Below, piece after piece: positions 21,051-32,445 of a stretch of DNA of 64,000 bases. Location: the NCBI GenBank assembly GCA_963970005.1, contig CAXAMN010021361.1, positions 3,473,533-3,537,532 of the forward strand. Reading direction: 5' to 3'. This DNA is from Durusdinium trenchii. Lineage: Eukaryota; Sar; Dinophyceae; Suessiales; Symbiodiniaceae. Each line of letters starts with the position of its first letter. Position 1 is the stretch's first letter. Under the pieces are notes generated by a model. That model saw only the letters and a program-made list of their open reading frames with translations, was not told the DNA's origin and made no database searches. The position numbers and the translations under genes were made by a program.

Positions 21051-21634
21051 TAGTGGCAAGTAAGTGGGCAGCTGGTTTCAAACCTATGAAGTGGGTATCG
21101 TTTGGTAATCGTTTTTGGTATCGGTCTAAACCCATAATTGTTTCCCATCGAAGAAACATGAGGGAAAATGAGCAAACACAAACTGGAATGATGTCCAACT
21201 AGCAGAGCATGGCAAACCATATGCAAAAAAACCTTGGACATACACTGTGTCCAGTGTCAATGTCAATAGGCAACATAGATTCCAAGATGTGTACCGTCAC
21301 TTGGCTAGGTATCGTTTTTGGGATTACTATCATCTTTTTCAAACAAACAAATGAAATTAAATTATTTGAAGAAACCTGAGCGCTGACCTTTAGCACTTGC
21401 TCATGTGGAGATAGAAGCTGTTGTCTTGAATGCCATGATAAACAGGCAATGATCTAATTGTCTCATCCAATAGGAATAGGAAGATAGGACCGACATACAC
21501 AGATCTTCGTCCATGTACGTATTGAATGAACACACATTTAAACAATTTAGAGGCAGGGTTGAATAGAAACACTCTGCTATCTGCGGTTCACCTGTGTAAC
21601 ACCACAGGCTCTCCAAAGGTTCACCTCATCTCAC

Positions 21635-21708
21635 CTCCTTCGGCCACGCATCGATGAAGTGGTCGTAGACATCTTGCGTCCAGTCAGCCAAGTGGTCCGG
21701 CAAGTGGT
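21635..21708 (-). CDS. Short internal exon, unknown protein
   Basis: The acceptor GATGTTTTAG|AC and the donor AAGGAG|GTGAGA enclose two bases plus 24 codons. The peptide HLPDHLADWTQDVYDHFIDA is acidic and aromatic, with excellent codon bias. The frame stays open a little upstream, so an earlier acceptor (CTCTGAG) is possible. Confidence 0.6.
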
Positions 21709-21810
21709 CTAAAACATCTCCTCAGAGAAGTGGCAGGGTGTGTATGTTCATGAGGAGACCACCTGGCCCTACCTGGCGTAGGCTGGGTAGACTGGTTGAT
21801 CTATTCGTAC

Positions 21811-21920
21811 TTGTCCATGGGGTCGTTGCCTAGGAGGTCTTCCGGCCTTCTAATGCACCCCCACATGGTGTCATGCACACCCCAGGTTGGGCACCAACTC
21901 TTGCGAAACGACACCATCGT
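21811..21920 (-). CDS. Internal exon, unknown protein
   Basis: Thirty-six codons plus two bases run from CCCAAG|ACG to GACAA|GTACGA. The peptide reads MVSFRKSWCPTWGVHDTMWG, then CIRRPEDLLGNDPMD. Its phase-0 entry matches the exit of the exon at 21998. Confidence 0.5.
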
Positions 21921-21997
21921 CTTGGGACGACTCGAAGTGTCCGGAGATCTGGTGACACATTGTTGCGGTCTCGACCTGCTTGGCCGAGTGGATCTAC

Positions 21998-22065
21998 CCA
22001 CACCAAGCGATCATCCCCCTCCAAAGCGATCCAAGACCTGTCTTGCTCGGAGCACCGGCCATAGT
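21998..22065 (-). CDS. Short internal exon, unknown protein
   Basis: Two bases plus 22 codons lie between ACTATAG|AC and GTGTGG|GTAGAT. The peptide is YGRCSEQDRSWIALEGDDRL, ending VW. Joined to the next exon it stays in frame. The frame also stays open past the donor, so the 3' end is uncertain. Confidence 0.5.
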
Positions 22066-22297
22066 CTATAGTATCCGATAGTATACTCGATGTCCATTCC
22101 AGATGTGACCATCCCCGCCCCGGTAGGCAATTAAAGAAGATGACCAAGTCTCTTTTGGCAATTCCCTAGGGCTCCAACCACATCACCAGAAGATGGTTGG
22201 GGTGGGCTACGGGGGTCTAACCACCTTCTGTGTTCAGCCAACCCCCTCTTTCTCGCCAACATCCGTTCCGCTTGTCTTGCAAGCATCCGAAACTCAC

Positions 22298-22363
22298 CGT
22301 GTCAGTGTGCCCAAAGCCTCGGCCGTCGGACAGTTCGGCACACCAAAGGAGCAATCCGAATAA
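22298..22363 (-). CDS. Short internal exon, unknown protein
   Basis: One base, 21 codons and two bases end at an ideal donor (GACACG|GTGAGT). The peptide YSDCSFGVPNCPTAEALGTL has nearly all G/C-ending codons. The acceptor GGGCAAG lacks a strong pyrimidine tract. Confidence 0.6.
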
Positions 22364-22369
22364 CTTGCC

Positions 22370-23630
22370 CTTTTTGTTGAAACAAAGGATGAACTGATGG
22401 ATGTGGAAGGAGACACGGAATGTGTTGACATTTTCCGAACATAAGTGCTTGATAGTGCTTGTGTTTTGCGAATATCAGGGAGATTTTGTGCAGCTGCTGC
22501 AGTCCATACATTCATTCCACCCTCTTTCTGGCTTCAACCAAAACAGAAATGAGACACAGTCAGTGGAGGGACCGGATAGTCTCTCTTTCTGTTCCCAGCG
22601 CTTCCCACTCAAAGGGTCAGTCGATCAAGTGTAGCCGTGGATTTATATGACTTGAAGCCGGTGACGATTCCTAGGGTGATTGGGGCTGAAGCTGGGCCCA
22701 ACATGACGCAACTCGGGTCTGTTTGGGTTTAACATGGGTTCAAGTTAACGCTACCATGAACTCAACACGGGAACATGGCCCGGAAAAGTGTTCCATCGAC
22801 ACCAAGCTTGCAGCATGGTGGGTTCAATCAGGCTCAAGCTGGATTGTTTTGCGGTCACAGACCGTAAATAAGGTGCAAACTACCCTCAGCTTTGAGTTAT
22901 TCTTTTTCACGAGTGCATAAACAATGAACATATAGGCTATGTGTTGGAGGCTTCGGGGCAACATCTTCAGAACATGAGCTCATCTTGGGGTCCGTTTGGC
23001 CCAAGTTGGCCCCAAGTTGAGCCTGGTCCCTGTCGGCAGATTTGATCCGACTCCGCGGCGGATATCCGCAGGCATGTTTTGTGAAGGATATTGAAGGCAA
23101 CCTTCTACAGGTATTGGCGGTCCTCATCTTCAGTGGTTTCAAACGTAGCCGCAAGGACTTGCACAACGGATTCAATTCGGGCCTTGAAGGAGAGAGGATG
23201 TTGATCCTCATGTTGATGGTTTGCGAATCTGTCGCTCGCAGTTTCAGCCATTTTGTGCTTTAATGCCCCCCTGGGCGTCTCTTGGCATTCAACCGCCAGC
23301 GAATTAGAATTTAGCAGAAACGCACCAACGAATCAGCAAGAGAGCAGGGCATACTCAGTGGAAAACACCATCATCTTTGTTTTACAGGAACTTGCAAGTT
23401 CACATGATACAATACTGAGGATAGAACAAGTTGTGTAAAGATCCATTCCAAGCATGTCAGTGCCTACGTAGTTGCTAGGATGTTCACATCGGTAAAACAT
23501 ACTTTTTCTATACCGGTCCGACTGGTCCGCAAGTGTTCCGATACATCCAAATTGCCTGACATCTTGCGACTTGGATGCTACGTGTGTTTGATGCTATGTG
23601 GAAAGAGTAGTATTATGTTGACGCTACCCT
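22370..23630. other. No confident gene
   Basis: Around 23042-23110 the plus strand reads GGYPQACFVKDIEGNLLQ up to a possible CTACAG|GTATTG donor, but the minus strand is open as well. No other exon is supported in this 1.2 kb. Confidence 0.3.
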
Positions 23631-23633
23631 CAC

Positions 23634-23754
23634 CATCTTTCGGAGTCAACAACACATCTTTGAGGAAATCTGTGGCCCTTCATCTTCAACTGGGCATTCC
23701 CCGGCTTTCCAAACCACTCTCCGCCAAGATACGGGGACCGAAGAGCTTGGTCTC
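23634..23754 (-). CDS. Exon interrupted by two in-frame TGA codons
   Basis: A strong acceptor (CCGTCTCAG|GAG) opens ETKLFGPRILAESGLESRGM with excellent bias. After TGA-AGA-TGA the same frame continues as FLKDVLLTPKDG to an ideal donor, GATG|GTGAGG. The 21 bases holding the stops (23670-23690) begin GT and end AG but are far below normal intron size. A decayed exon, a very short intron or an assembly error could explain this. Confidence 0.5.
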
Positions 23755-24380
23755 CTGAGACGGGCGGAGCTGATTTGGATGTGGATATGTTTTTTTTTTC
23801 TCGGATTTCTAGATTCTAGTATGATCGACTAGATTCGACTAGGTTCCGGAGTGCTCCATGTTTGTTGCTTGTGTTTGGCCAGTTTAACCATTGCTGGCTA
23901 TGCTGGGTCTGTATAAGGAGGTTTTCGTGAAAAGCATCTTTAAACCTGCAAGTTGGTTTGTTGGAAACATCATTGTAAATTGTGCGTGGACAGGACTGAG
24001 TGGCAAGTGAGGTGGCTGAGCCTGACATAGAGGGAAGCAGCTACAACATACCATGCCTGAGGTATAGGCCAACATAAGCCAGCTGCTACTGACGCTAGGT
24101 GATATTATCTACTTCTTTGGTAAAACCTCTACCAAAAGTGGATGAACTTTCAACTTTCAACTGTTACTGGTAGCAAGATGCACCTTGTTTCCGCCTGCGT
24201 TCATCAAAGGTAAACAGCTTTGTGGCCCCCAAAAAAAACCCACGATGGAGAATTGGACAAAATCCAACCAGCACAAAACGGCCCCCCAAACCCACCATTT
24301 TTGTTTGCACAAGTGTTCCCCAAACAACACCGATGCCCGACCAGCCATGCCCGCCACCACCGAACACGCACAAAACGCAC

Positions 24381-24459
24381 CAACGTCGGCTCCTTCATGA
24401 AGTCCAGGTCGATGCCCGCCTCGAGCAAATCCCGAAAAGCCTCGCCACGAGCCCGGCTG
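24381..24459 (-). CDS. Short internal exon, unknown protein
   Basis: One base plus 26 codons lie between CCGTCACAG|C and ACGTTG|GTGCGT. The peptide SRARGEAFRDLLEAGIDLDF continues MKEPTL and looks helical. Codon bias is strong. A second frame is open, but with poor bias. Confidence 0.6.
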
Positions 24460-25690
24460 CTGTGACGGGCGGATTGACACCGGCACATGCCGGGGGGGAG
24501 GAGTGGCCAATCAAATGGGTGGATTGAATCCTGACGGAACTAATCTTACCAAGGTTGCAGCCGGAAAAAAGAAAACAAACAAACACACTCAACAATTCGT
24601 GCATCCCCCAAAAATAGGCCCAAGGAGAGCTGTTTGCTGGCCCTTAGAGTGAATGTGGCAATTGTATGCAAATGTTTGTTCCATCCATGTCTGCAACATC
24701 TGGTGCGTCACAAGGTAAATGCGCATGTGAGGTTTGCCATGCCCGCACCATGGGACTGCGTAGAGGATGATGACTGTCCAAGCAGCCTAGCAACAGCCTT
24801 CGGCGAAATGAGTCAGGTGGTCATGAATCATGTTCATGACCAACAAATGACTTTCATGGATCAAGTGAGTCCATGGAACATGAGCCCATCTTCGGTACAT
24901 CCGAACTCGGGTCGCCGAGTCGATTCTGTTTACCCCTCGGGTCGCCCGAATCGGGTCGCCCGAATCGGGCCCTGTGCCTGGATCAATTGTAGGTTGGAAT
25001 AGGACGAGAGGCCCTCCTGGATAGGCACACAGGAAACGGCTCCACCAACCGCGTCCGGTTTTTGCGACGAAGGTGCCAGACGTGGGCAGCGATGGAGTGG
25101 ACGCCGGTTCAAAGGAATCGGCCCCCCCAGTCTCACCATGGTAGGCACCAAACCAGCTTGGGGTTTACTATATACTCAAACACACCCCTCCCTACCTCCC
25201 AAAACGAGGCGAACCAACCTATGGAACCATGCAACCTGTGGAACCTGTGAGCCAAATGACTAGAGTTCAGTGCCTGAGATTTTACGGTGCCACCTCAGCA
25301 TACCTCAGGTGCTTTGAACTCGCCATTTGTTCCAATCAGACTTCGCATCAAGATTCCATGTCACACGGGTTGAAACAAGGGTGTGAGCCGGGGTTGTATG
25401 ACATTTTGTCTAAATAATAGTTAATCATTCTACAAATCCGGGCACTGTCCACACCAAAGAACATCCACTTTGCCACAACTGTATGAGTACAATGCATGAA
25501 CTGTCGCGGGTAGCATCACATGTTGTCACAATGATGGAGGTGGACCAGGCCCCTTGAGCATATTTGCGTCTGAGAGTGCAGTCAGGACTGATTTTCGCCC
25601 CTTGGTGACTTCCAGGTGGAGTAGCACGAGTCTTTGGAAGTTCTGGGTATGTGTTGATCTCTTTATCACATTTTATCACTGGTACCATCA
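24460..25690. other. No confident gene
   Basis: Minus-strand reading near 25030-25140 (SFEPASTPSLPTSGTFVAKT) is protein-like without firm limits. A short GGGTCGCCCGAATC tandem lies at 24910-24970. Confidence 0.3.
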
Positions 25691-25696
25691 ACAAAC

Positions 25697-25777
25697 GGAG
25701 CCCAATGTTCGCCCCACACGGATCTTCGCGGATTTGCGTAGACCAAGCAGTATGCTTTTCAGGGAAGACTTGGCTAG
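25697..25777 (-). CDS. Short internal exon, unknown protein
   Basis: Exactly 27 codons in phase 0 lie between CATGTAG|CTA and GGCTCC|GTTTGT. The peptide LAKSSLKSILLGLRKSAKIR, ending VGRTLGS, is basic and helical. Confidence 0.5.
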
Positions 25778-26652
25778 CTACATGGAAGACTTCAGGAATC
25801 ATTATTGACTATTGTCTGTCATGTTCGTACCAAGTCAGATCAACATATGTATAGGTTCAACCAGTTTCATCTATGTTGGAATTATAGGCATGAGTCGTCC
25901 GGAAGCAAGTAACCAGTATATACATAATTAGGACATATTAGGACGACAATCAATCATGTTTAAGAAACTTCGACAGATTCGTTCGGTGAGATCTTGACAT
26001 GAGGTCGTCTCTCCTGTCAGCACCGCAAAAGGATAAAGAGGTGAGCATTGAGCATAGACAATAGCTTCACTTGATGAGACATAGACCATGCTGAGTAGAG
26101 CTAGCCACCTTTCCACCCCCGTCTTGCATCTCTATTGATTGAACATGTTGAACAAACATCAACGACCAGCAAATAAACCCACTGGAATTTGAGCCAACAT
26201 CTTGTGAGGGGGATCTATATATCTATATATCTAGTTATAATATGCACCTCACTCTCCTTCTAGGACTTGGGAAGCCGGCCTATGAATGTCTCATGCCCAT
26301 GTCTCATACCCCCCCCCTCTCCCAGAAAGCTACACTCCTGCTTGCAGGAATCCTTCCACTCAGAGTATACCTGGGCTCAGGAAGTCGGCCAGTTCTGAGT
26401 AAGTCGATCTAGTCACCGGATGGGATCCGATGAACAAAACACCCCGCGAAGCGATGACACTGCCAAGCGATGACACTACATGAACCACATGAACGTTGTG
26501 GTGGCATTCAACCAAACAATAAAACAATGCATGTCTGCCATGTCTGCTGCATGTCTGAATCTTTGAAGGCAAATGAACCACATGTGTTTTGAGTTTTGAT
26601 GCGCCCAAACACATGGCCCTGGTGGTAGAAGTTGCTGTCCTGAGGCTCCAAC

Positions 26653-26741
26653 CTTGGAGTGTCCGTTCCCTGTCCACGACGACAACGTCTCATTGCTGTC
26701 AGCGACCCAAAGTGCTAGACCGTTCGAACGTGCTCCAGGCG
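26653..26741 (-). CDS. Internal exon, unknown protein
   Basis: The acceptor TTTGTCCTCCCAG|CG and the donor TCCAAG|GTTGGA enclose two bases plus 29 codons. The peptide is PGARSNGLALWVADSNETLS, then SWTGNGHSK. Bias is moderate to good. Confidence 0.5.
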
Positions 26742-26946
26742 CTGGGAGGACAAACAAACTTCTGCTGGGGAGTCAAGTTCTTGTGTCCGCATCTGCCGCA
26801 ACGAAATCATGTTTGAAGTACACATCTAGAAGTTCATGGTCCATCCGTTTGATAGTTATCATGTCTGGAAATGCCTATTTGGGCATCCCTTGGACTATTT
26901 GGACTATCCTGCCACATTCACATTCCATCCATCCAACTCCCCAAAC

Positions 26947-27036
26947 CTCCACATTCGCGCGACCGGTCGACCGGACGAGCCACGGACTGATGGAAGAACC
27001 ACTTGCCATTTCGCTGCTCCCAGCGATGAGGGCTAC
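26947..27036 (-). CDS. Internal exon, unknown protein
   Basis: Exactly 30 codons in phase 0 lie between CGAACCTAG|GTA and GTGGAG|GTTTGG, nearly all ending in G or C. The peptide is VALIAGSSEMASGSSISPWL, then VRSTGRANVE. Confidence 0.6.
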
Positions 27037-27757
27037 CTAGGTTCGGTTCTGGTTTTTCACAGGTTTGGGTAACTCGTTGGGAGGAGGTGGGGGGGAACTT
27101 CCGACTAGGGTTTAAATGAGAAGAGCCACAAGGGTGTGGTATTTGGCTTGAAATTGCCACCTGACATTGTATGACACATTGGAAACAATGGAATCATGGA
27201 GATTAAAATTCGGTTGAACATGGTTTGAAAACGCATCAAGCAGAAATCGAAAGAGCAAATCAAATCACGACACAGTCATAATTAATATAATGTTCTTGGC
27301 TTTATGAATGTGGGAGGCTGGTTTTGCACATGAACAGCATCTTCATTAAAGAAAGGTGCTTGGCCGCTTGGCCTGGCCTCCCCAATAGGACGGTTCTGGT
27401 GGGTACTTATCTGAGGTTCGATCAAAACAAGCTGAGCTGAGGTCAGGGTAGACTGTGTGGTATGATGAATGTAACCCCCTTTAACTCGGCTACAGCTACA
27501 GCACACTTGGTTTATCCTGCTTTGCTGCCGAGACTTTCAAAGCCCGTCCAATTTCAGAGCATGAACAAGCGGTTGATGGACGCTGCGGTGAACATCGGTC
27601 GACCCAAACAGAGAAACATCCAGACACCTTCGGTCACCTGGATTGTCAAGAAAGGGTTCCTATGCCGCCTTCGCACACAGAACACTACTGCTTCACACTC
27701 AAATCTTCCGAATCTGTTTTGGGTTGCTGATGATGGTTGTCATAACTACTTGCAACG

Positions 27758-28000
27758 TCAAGGCTTTTTGGCCACCATAATCAGGACCCACATAGCTCCT
27801 GAAAGCGAACAAAGCAATCCTTTGCTCTCCATCCTCCCTTCCACCCATCCATGCTTGACCAGGTGCTGTAGAATTCCAAGGCCAGCCTGCAATGTTGCTG
27901 AAGCCAGCAAATTGCAATCTGTGGTTTGCATAGACCGGAATTGCATAGACCCCTGGACACCCCGGAAACTCTCTACGAGTATCAAGTCCTTGACCAAAGT
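27758..28000 (-). CDS. Coding-like region with two competing frames
   Basis: Two minus-strand frames are open for about 80 codons. One reads LLASATLQAGLGILQHLVKH and SLSGAMWVLIMVAKK and is helical and hydrophobic. The other reads FPGCPGVYAIPVYANHR and FAFRSYVGPDYGGQKAL. Neither has decisive bias or limits, so only coding potential is claimed. The plus frame over the same bases is a shadow. Confidence 0.35.
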   Translation of the reverse strand, partial: TLVKDLILVESFRGVQGSMQFRSMQTTDCNLLASATLQAGLGILQHLVKHGWVEGRMESKGLLCSLSGAMWVLIMVAKKP

Positions 28001-28371
28001 GGGGGGCAGTTTGATCCTGTTTAATCATCTTCTCTTGGGGCTTGCTCAGCACAGGCAATTGACTATGGCTCTATATCTTGATCATTTGGTTTTGGAGCAA
28101 TGAATGCGCAAAGACCAACAAATTGAAGATCGAACCACAACTTTGTCTCCAAATCTTGCAAGGAACTCACCCAGCTTTGTCAAGACTCAAGACATTCATT
28201 CGCTCGTGAAGTTCTCATACCCAACAGATTCATGAATATGTCTATGTAATATATAAGTAATTCGTCTTGTGCACCCCCAAATAAAAATCTCAAACAGAAC
28301 AAACCTGCAATGACGCAATGCTTCTATAAGCCCTAAAATTGACCCAGCAGAACCAACCCTCCAGACCCCAC

Positions 28372-28453
28372 CTCAGCTGGGCACCAGAGGAATCCACCAG
28401 CTCCTGCAGTTCGGAGCTCTTCAGCTTCTTGGCCAAGCGGCTGAAGGCGATCA
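28372..28453 (-). CDS. Short internal exon, unknown protein
   Basis: The exon has two bases, 26 codons and two bases from TATTTGTTAG|TG to CAGCTGAG|GTGGGG. The peptide IAFSRLAKKLKSSELQELVD, then SSGAQL, is strongly helical and amphipathic. Codons are almost all G/C-ending. Confidence 0.65.
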
Positions 28454-28789
28454 CTAACAAATAGCCTCTGGTCGCCCGTCGGAGCGGGGAAGGACGAAGG
28501 ATCTAGATCAGATCTCCTGGATGCAACAAATGAAGCAATTGGACATCAAACAATTTCAAAAAAGTTCCGCGCCAACGTCCAGTGGCAGATCATGTTGCCT
28601 GCTGACTCCAAAACTGCTGGATTCTTGATAAAGGAACAATAATGAACGCGTTTTTCTCCAAAAGGGGACCCATGCAGTAGAACGTCACCCTAAGCAAAAG
28701 CTAGGAGTAAACCTGAATTGCATGTTCATGGTGTTTGCCTGCATGCTGGAGCATCACCTACATCGATCATCATCGATCCACCCCTTCAC

Positions 28790-28829
28790 TCTCAGCCTGC
28801 ATCTGAGGTCTCTGTCGCTCCACCTTCCC
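28790..28829 (-). CDS. Possible micro-exon
   Basis: An ideal acceptor (CTCTTTCCCTGCCAG|GGG) precedes 13 codons (GKVERQRPQMQAE) and one base to a GAGA|GTGAAG donor. The exon is too short for codon bias to help. Confidence 0.35.
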
Positions 28830-29162
28830 CTGGCAGGGAAAGAGGTTTTTCAATTCAAAGGGGGGCCATTAGGTAAGGATGGGGTCCAGAACAAAGGCTC
28901 GCACGACCAAAACACCACCACACCCGTGGCACTGCAACGTGCACCATGCGCAGGTCAAGATTTTGTAGAGGTATAGTCAGTATGGCTGTGGGTCAACATC
29001 CGGTGCACCCTGGTTGACCCCTGAGAATGAACAACTCCCTTTAGTGGATGTCAACGGTTGGTTGGGGGGAGGTCGGGGTCCTACCATACAGTCAATGCCA
29101 ATCAAGGCAAAACCATAAACCTCACGTCACGGTGCCGCAGCGTCTCACCGTCACGGTCGCAC

Positions 29163-29262
29163 CAAAAGCGTCGCCGTCACGGTCGCGTCTCGGTCCAAAC
29201 CCCCGCGACGCGTGGAGACGTGCGCGCCTTGGAAGTAGCCATAGAGTTTCCCGTGGGGGAAC
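29163..29262 (-). CDS. Internal exon, unknown protein
   Basis: One base plus 33 codons run from CAATGAG|G to CTTTTG|GTGCGA. Virtually every codon ends in G or C. The peptide FPHGKLYGYFQGAHVSTRRG continues GLDRDATVTATLL, which looks beta-stranded. A competing frame ends at a GTGAGA donor 20 bp later but has lower bias. Confidence 0.6.
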
Positions 29263-30464
29263 CTCATTGACATCCGTGGTTAAACATCCAAGGCACACCA
29301 TATGAAGATATGACCCCAAAGATTATATGCTAACCGTGCTAACATGTGATATATTAAATGATCATACATGGTTAGTTGTTTAAGGCGCTGCAAGGGATAC
29401 TTGTTCATACAGGGGGATCAAAGAAAACCGCCGATTTACTACAGCCCCTGCATGCCCCTGCCCTGTCCTAGTTCATCTATTTGTTTGAGGTGAGACATCA
29501 TTTCTCCGCCATCCACGATCCTTGGATGAGCCCTTGCTACATGGTGTGCTACGTGTTCTCTCTTTCCTCCTCTCTCTCTCTATATATATATACACAAGAG
29601 GATCCGGATTGTGTTCAGTCCAAACAAATCAATCATATATAAGACAACTGGTCTGTGTCTGTGTTGAGAGAGGAACCACCGATCAAGACTCGAGCATGCT
29701 GAGAACAAGCTACCTGAAGCAGCCCGCGCTTTGGCTGCAGGGCTCTCCACAGACAGTCAGTGTGCCAGATTGGCTGTCTTGACTTCTTCGTTCGTTTTTT
29801 GGATTCGGAGGGATCAACGGTGCATGAAGTCCCGAAACAGCATGAGTCTCTGGCCCAGTATTACCAGCACCACCCTCACCCTCCATTGCGATCCCAATCT
29901 GCGAGCTCGAAACCACTAAGTAAACCTAATTAAAACTTCGGCCACTTCCATGAAGCAAAACTGCTGCCGCCCATCCCTGCCAATTCCTGCCACTGGATGA
30001 AATACCCACTTAGCTCTTGCCATCGCATTGACAAAGCAAGAATCTAGCCGCATGATGCCTTGTGTACCTATAGCCTTCCAGTGATTCTCGCCTGTTCTGT
30101 TGTTTCATCAGCAGCCAGCCTGGCCAGCCCAGAACAAATCCACGTCAAAAAATTTTGCCAAGAAGCGATGCCATTTCTTCTCCAGGATCGCTATTACCCC
30201 ATGGCAAGGTAACTTTCTTTTCTGGGCGCAGAACACAGGTCAGAGATGGACAAGGCTTCAGTCTAGCATCAGACTATTCCTAGACTGTGAATCCAAAGGG
30301 GCAGCCCCGTCCCAGGAAGGTGCCTTTGGTCGTTCTCAAGGTTCCCTGAAGGGACCTCAAACCTCAAACCACATGTCTCAGCAGTTGTTTCCGCGGCTCA
30401 AGCCGCTCAGCCTGTCGGGTGAAACTCCGGCCAGTGCGTCAACGGGCCTAAAAGGTGGAGGCCA

Positions 30465-30545
30465 TCGCTAGTAGGTTGGAGGCCATCGCTCTTAAATAGT
30501 CTTAGGTTGGAGGCCCTTGCTTCTAGGTTGGAGGGCGAAGCGGCC
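30465..30545 (+). repeat. Short tandem repeat GGTTGGAGGCC
   Basis: Four imperfect copies of a unit reading AGGTTGGAGGCCATCGCT follow one another with variable spacers. Confidence 0.8.
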
Positions 30546-30753
30546 TTAGAATGAAGATGTGGCCTATGCCCTGTTCAACGATGTTCCAACTCTTAAGGGC
30601 TGATCCTCCCTTCGGGCCTTTTTGAGACACGTGTTTTCAAAGCTTCTTACCCACCCACCATCTTCTGGTCTCGATCTTTGTTTTCGATCTTTCTAGAGGT
30701 CCCAGCGCATCCATCTCCACCACTCATCTCGGCGTTCCGCTCCGGCGCTCCAC

Positions 30754-30851
30754 CGACACGGGAGGGCTTGGCCGAGTGGCTGAGGTTGGCTCCGCCCTGC
30801 AGCACTTTCAGGGTCAGCAGATCTTCATGCGGTCCCAAGGAGTCCAAGGCT
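30754..30851 (-). CDS. Internal exon, unknown protein
   Basis: The acceptor CCCAGATCCCCAG|A and the donor GTGTCG|GTGGAG give one base, 32 codons and one base. The peptide ALDSLGPHEDLLTLKVLQGG continues ANLSHSAKPSRV, with strong bias. The frame stays open beyond the donor, so the 3' end is less sure. Confidence 0.6.
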
Positions 30852-31584
30852 CTGGGGATCTGGGTCGGAAGGCGGAAGATGGGCCAAAGAGGTGGAGGAT
30901 GAAATGGGGTGACAGGTGGACCACACAGTTACGGGCTTGTCCATTCGAAACATTTTGAAACATGTGGACCAAACATGATCCAGGAACCCTGGTTTGGGTG
31001 AATCTGACCTCGCAGCGTATTTATACACTGTTCACCTAGGGGTGGCCACGGTGGTGCATTCTTGATCTATTACGATTTATATAGCTACCAAACACAAGGA
31101 GTTGACACATGTTGAAACCTGAATGGAAAACTGCCGAGTTACAGTGCTGACCCATGCTGACCCCACATGCCATCTAGTCATGTCGACCCCAAAACACCAG
31201 CGATGCTCGTGTGTTCCACCCGCTGTGCGGAAACCGATGGTAGCAAAGCCCTCTGGATCCCGACATGTGACGACATGGTACACGGTAGCACAACAGGGGT
31301 CATCTGCTCATGTGGTGGTAAAAGAAGAGACAGGACATGTTACGTGATATATATATATATATAGCATTATATAGCTGGACCTTTCTTGGCAAAAATCTTC
31401 GAGGTCGGATCAAACACCCTTCAAACGAAACTGGCGATCTCACTACCTAGCCTACGAAGATCTACCCACCTGCAGTCTTCATCTTAATCTTGGTAGTTTC
31501 TTGGACAGCTCCACACAGGTTGGACCAACTGTACAGTTCCGGTCTCCAGCCCGCCACCTCTGCCCAGCCCGTCGCGCCCCTCAC

Positions 31585-31784
31585 GTCGCGCCGGCTCCAC
31601 GGCCTTGATCTGGGCGACGTCGCCCTGGCCGTCCTCCACCAGCGCCAAGATCGCCTCCAAGGTGCTCCGCACGATCTTCGTGGACCTCAGGTGCGCCATC
31701 GAAGGTAGACGTCCGAACTTCCGGTTCCGTCCCAAGGAGAACTTGGGATCCTCCGGCCACAGGGGTGCCCCCTCAAGAGGGGGT
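31585..31784 (-). CDS. Internal exon, unknown protein
   Basis: After ACACTGACAG|A the frame runs about 66 codons to GCGCGAC|GTGAGG. It includes PLWPEDPKFSLGRNRKFG, then STKIVRSTLEAILALVEDGQ and DVAQIKAVEPARR. Bias is among the strongest in the window. A second possible donor (AGAG|GTGGCG) lies 32 bp further on. The C-terminal part is helical. No family was recognised. Confidence 0.65.
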
Positions 31785-32261
31785 CTGTCAGTGTCCGATT
31801 TGCACAAACTTGAAGGACTATTGCAGCGCTGCAGCTTGTCACAAGTTGATTGGCCATTGGAAAGAAACGGGTGGGAGTTGACGGCATGCAGGGCACAGGC
31901 GATGGGACAACGTAGAGGTGGTGAAGGCAGTTTGGAAGCTGTGTTCTGAAGTTGCAAGACTTGGTTCGCAACATGAGAAGCAGTTCAGTTGGATTTTGGA
32001 CTTGAAAGGAACGTGGTCTGAGCCTGCAATGTAAGAAGGATCAAGTGGGCATTGCAAGGCGACGTTCAACCTGTAATCTGCAAGGCTTCTAGTTCATAAC
32101 CAGAAAAGCATATCAACGTCTGATTGGTTCCTCCAACCTGCAATGAACATCCTAAACGCCTTGTTTGGGTGGCATAGCCGGCATAGCTCTTTAGGTGTTG
32201 GAAAGAGAAGATCCCGGCTCACCTGTGTCACAATCTATCTTTACTGACGACTCCTCACAAC

Positions 32262-32442
32262 TTGCCCCCAAAGGAGAACTCCAGCCAGGCAAACATCCGG
32301 TGAACGCTTGAAGAAGTCTGGACACCAAAACGTCAGCATCCCCCAGTAACGAACTGAGCATTCCCGGCGGGACATCCTTGTGGTTGATGCGCCAGCTTGG
32401 CTGCTGTAGAAGGCCGCCTGAACAAAAGCAACGAAGCGAAAT
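32262..32442 (-). CDS. Internal exon, unknown protein
   Basis: One base plus 60 codons lie between CGCTAGCAG|A and GGGCAA|GTTGTG. The peptide includes FRFVAFVQAAFYSSQAGAST and RECSVRYWGMLTFWCPDFFK and is rich in aromatic residues. It may continue the protein encoded just upstream (32446-32831). Confidence 0.6.
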
Positions 32443-32445
32443 CTG

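Noticed and set aside
18695-21200. Long frames of Val, Leu, Thr or Ser repeats
   Set aside because: They are translations of trinucleotide arrays on both strands and have no coding value.
26186-26203. Spliced-leader-like match, minus strand GTTGGCTCAA
   Set aside because: Only 11 of 12 bases agree with the 3' end of the dinoflagellate leader as I remember it and the rest does not match. No adjoining retroposed coding sequence is seen.
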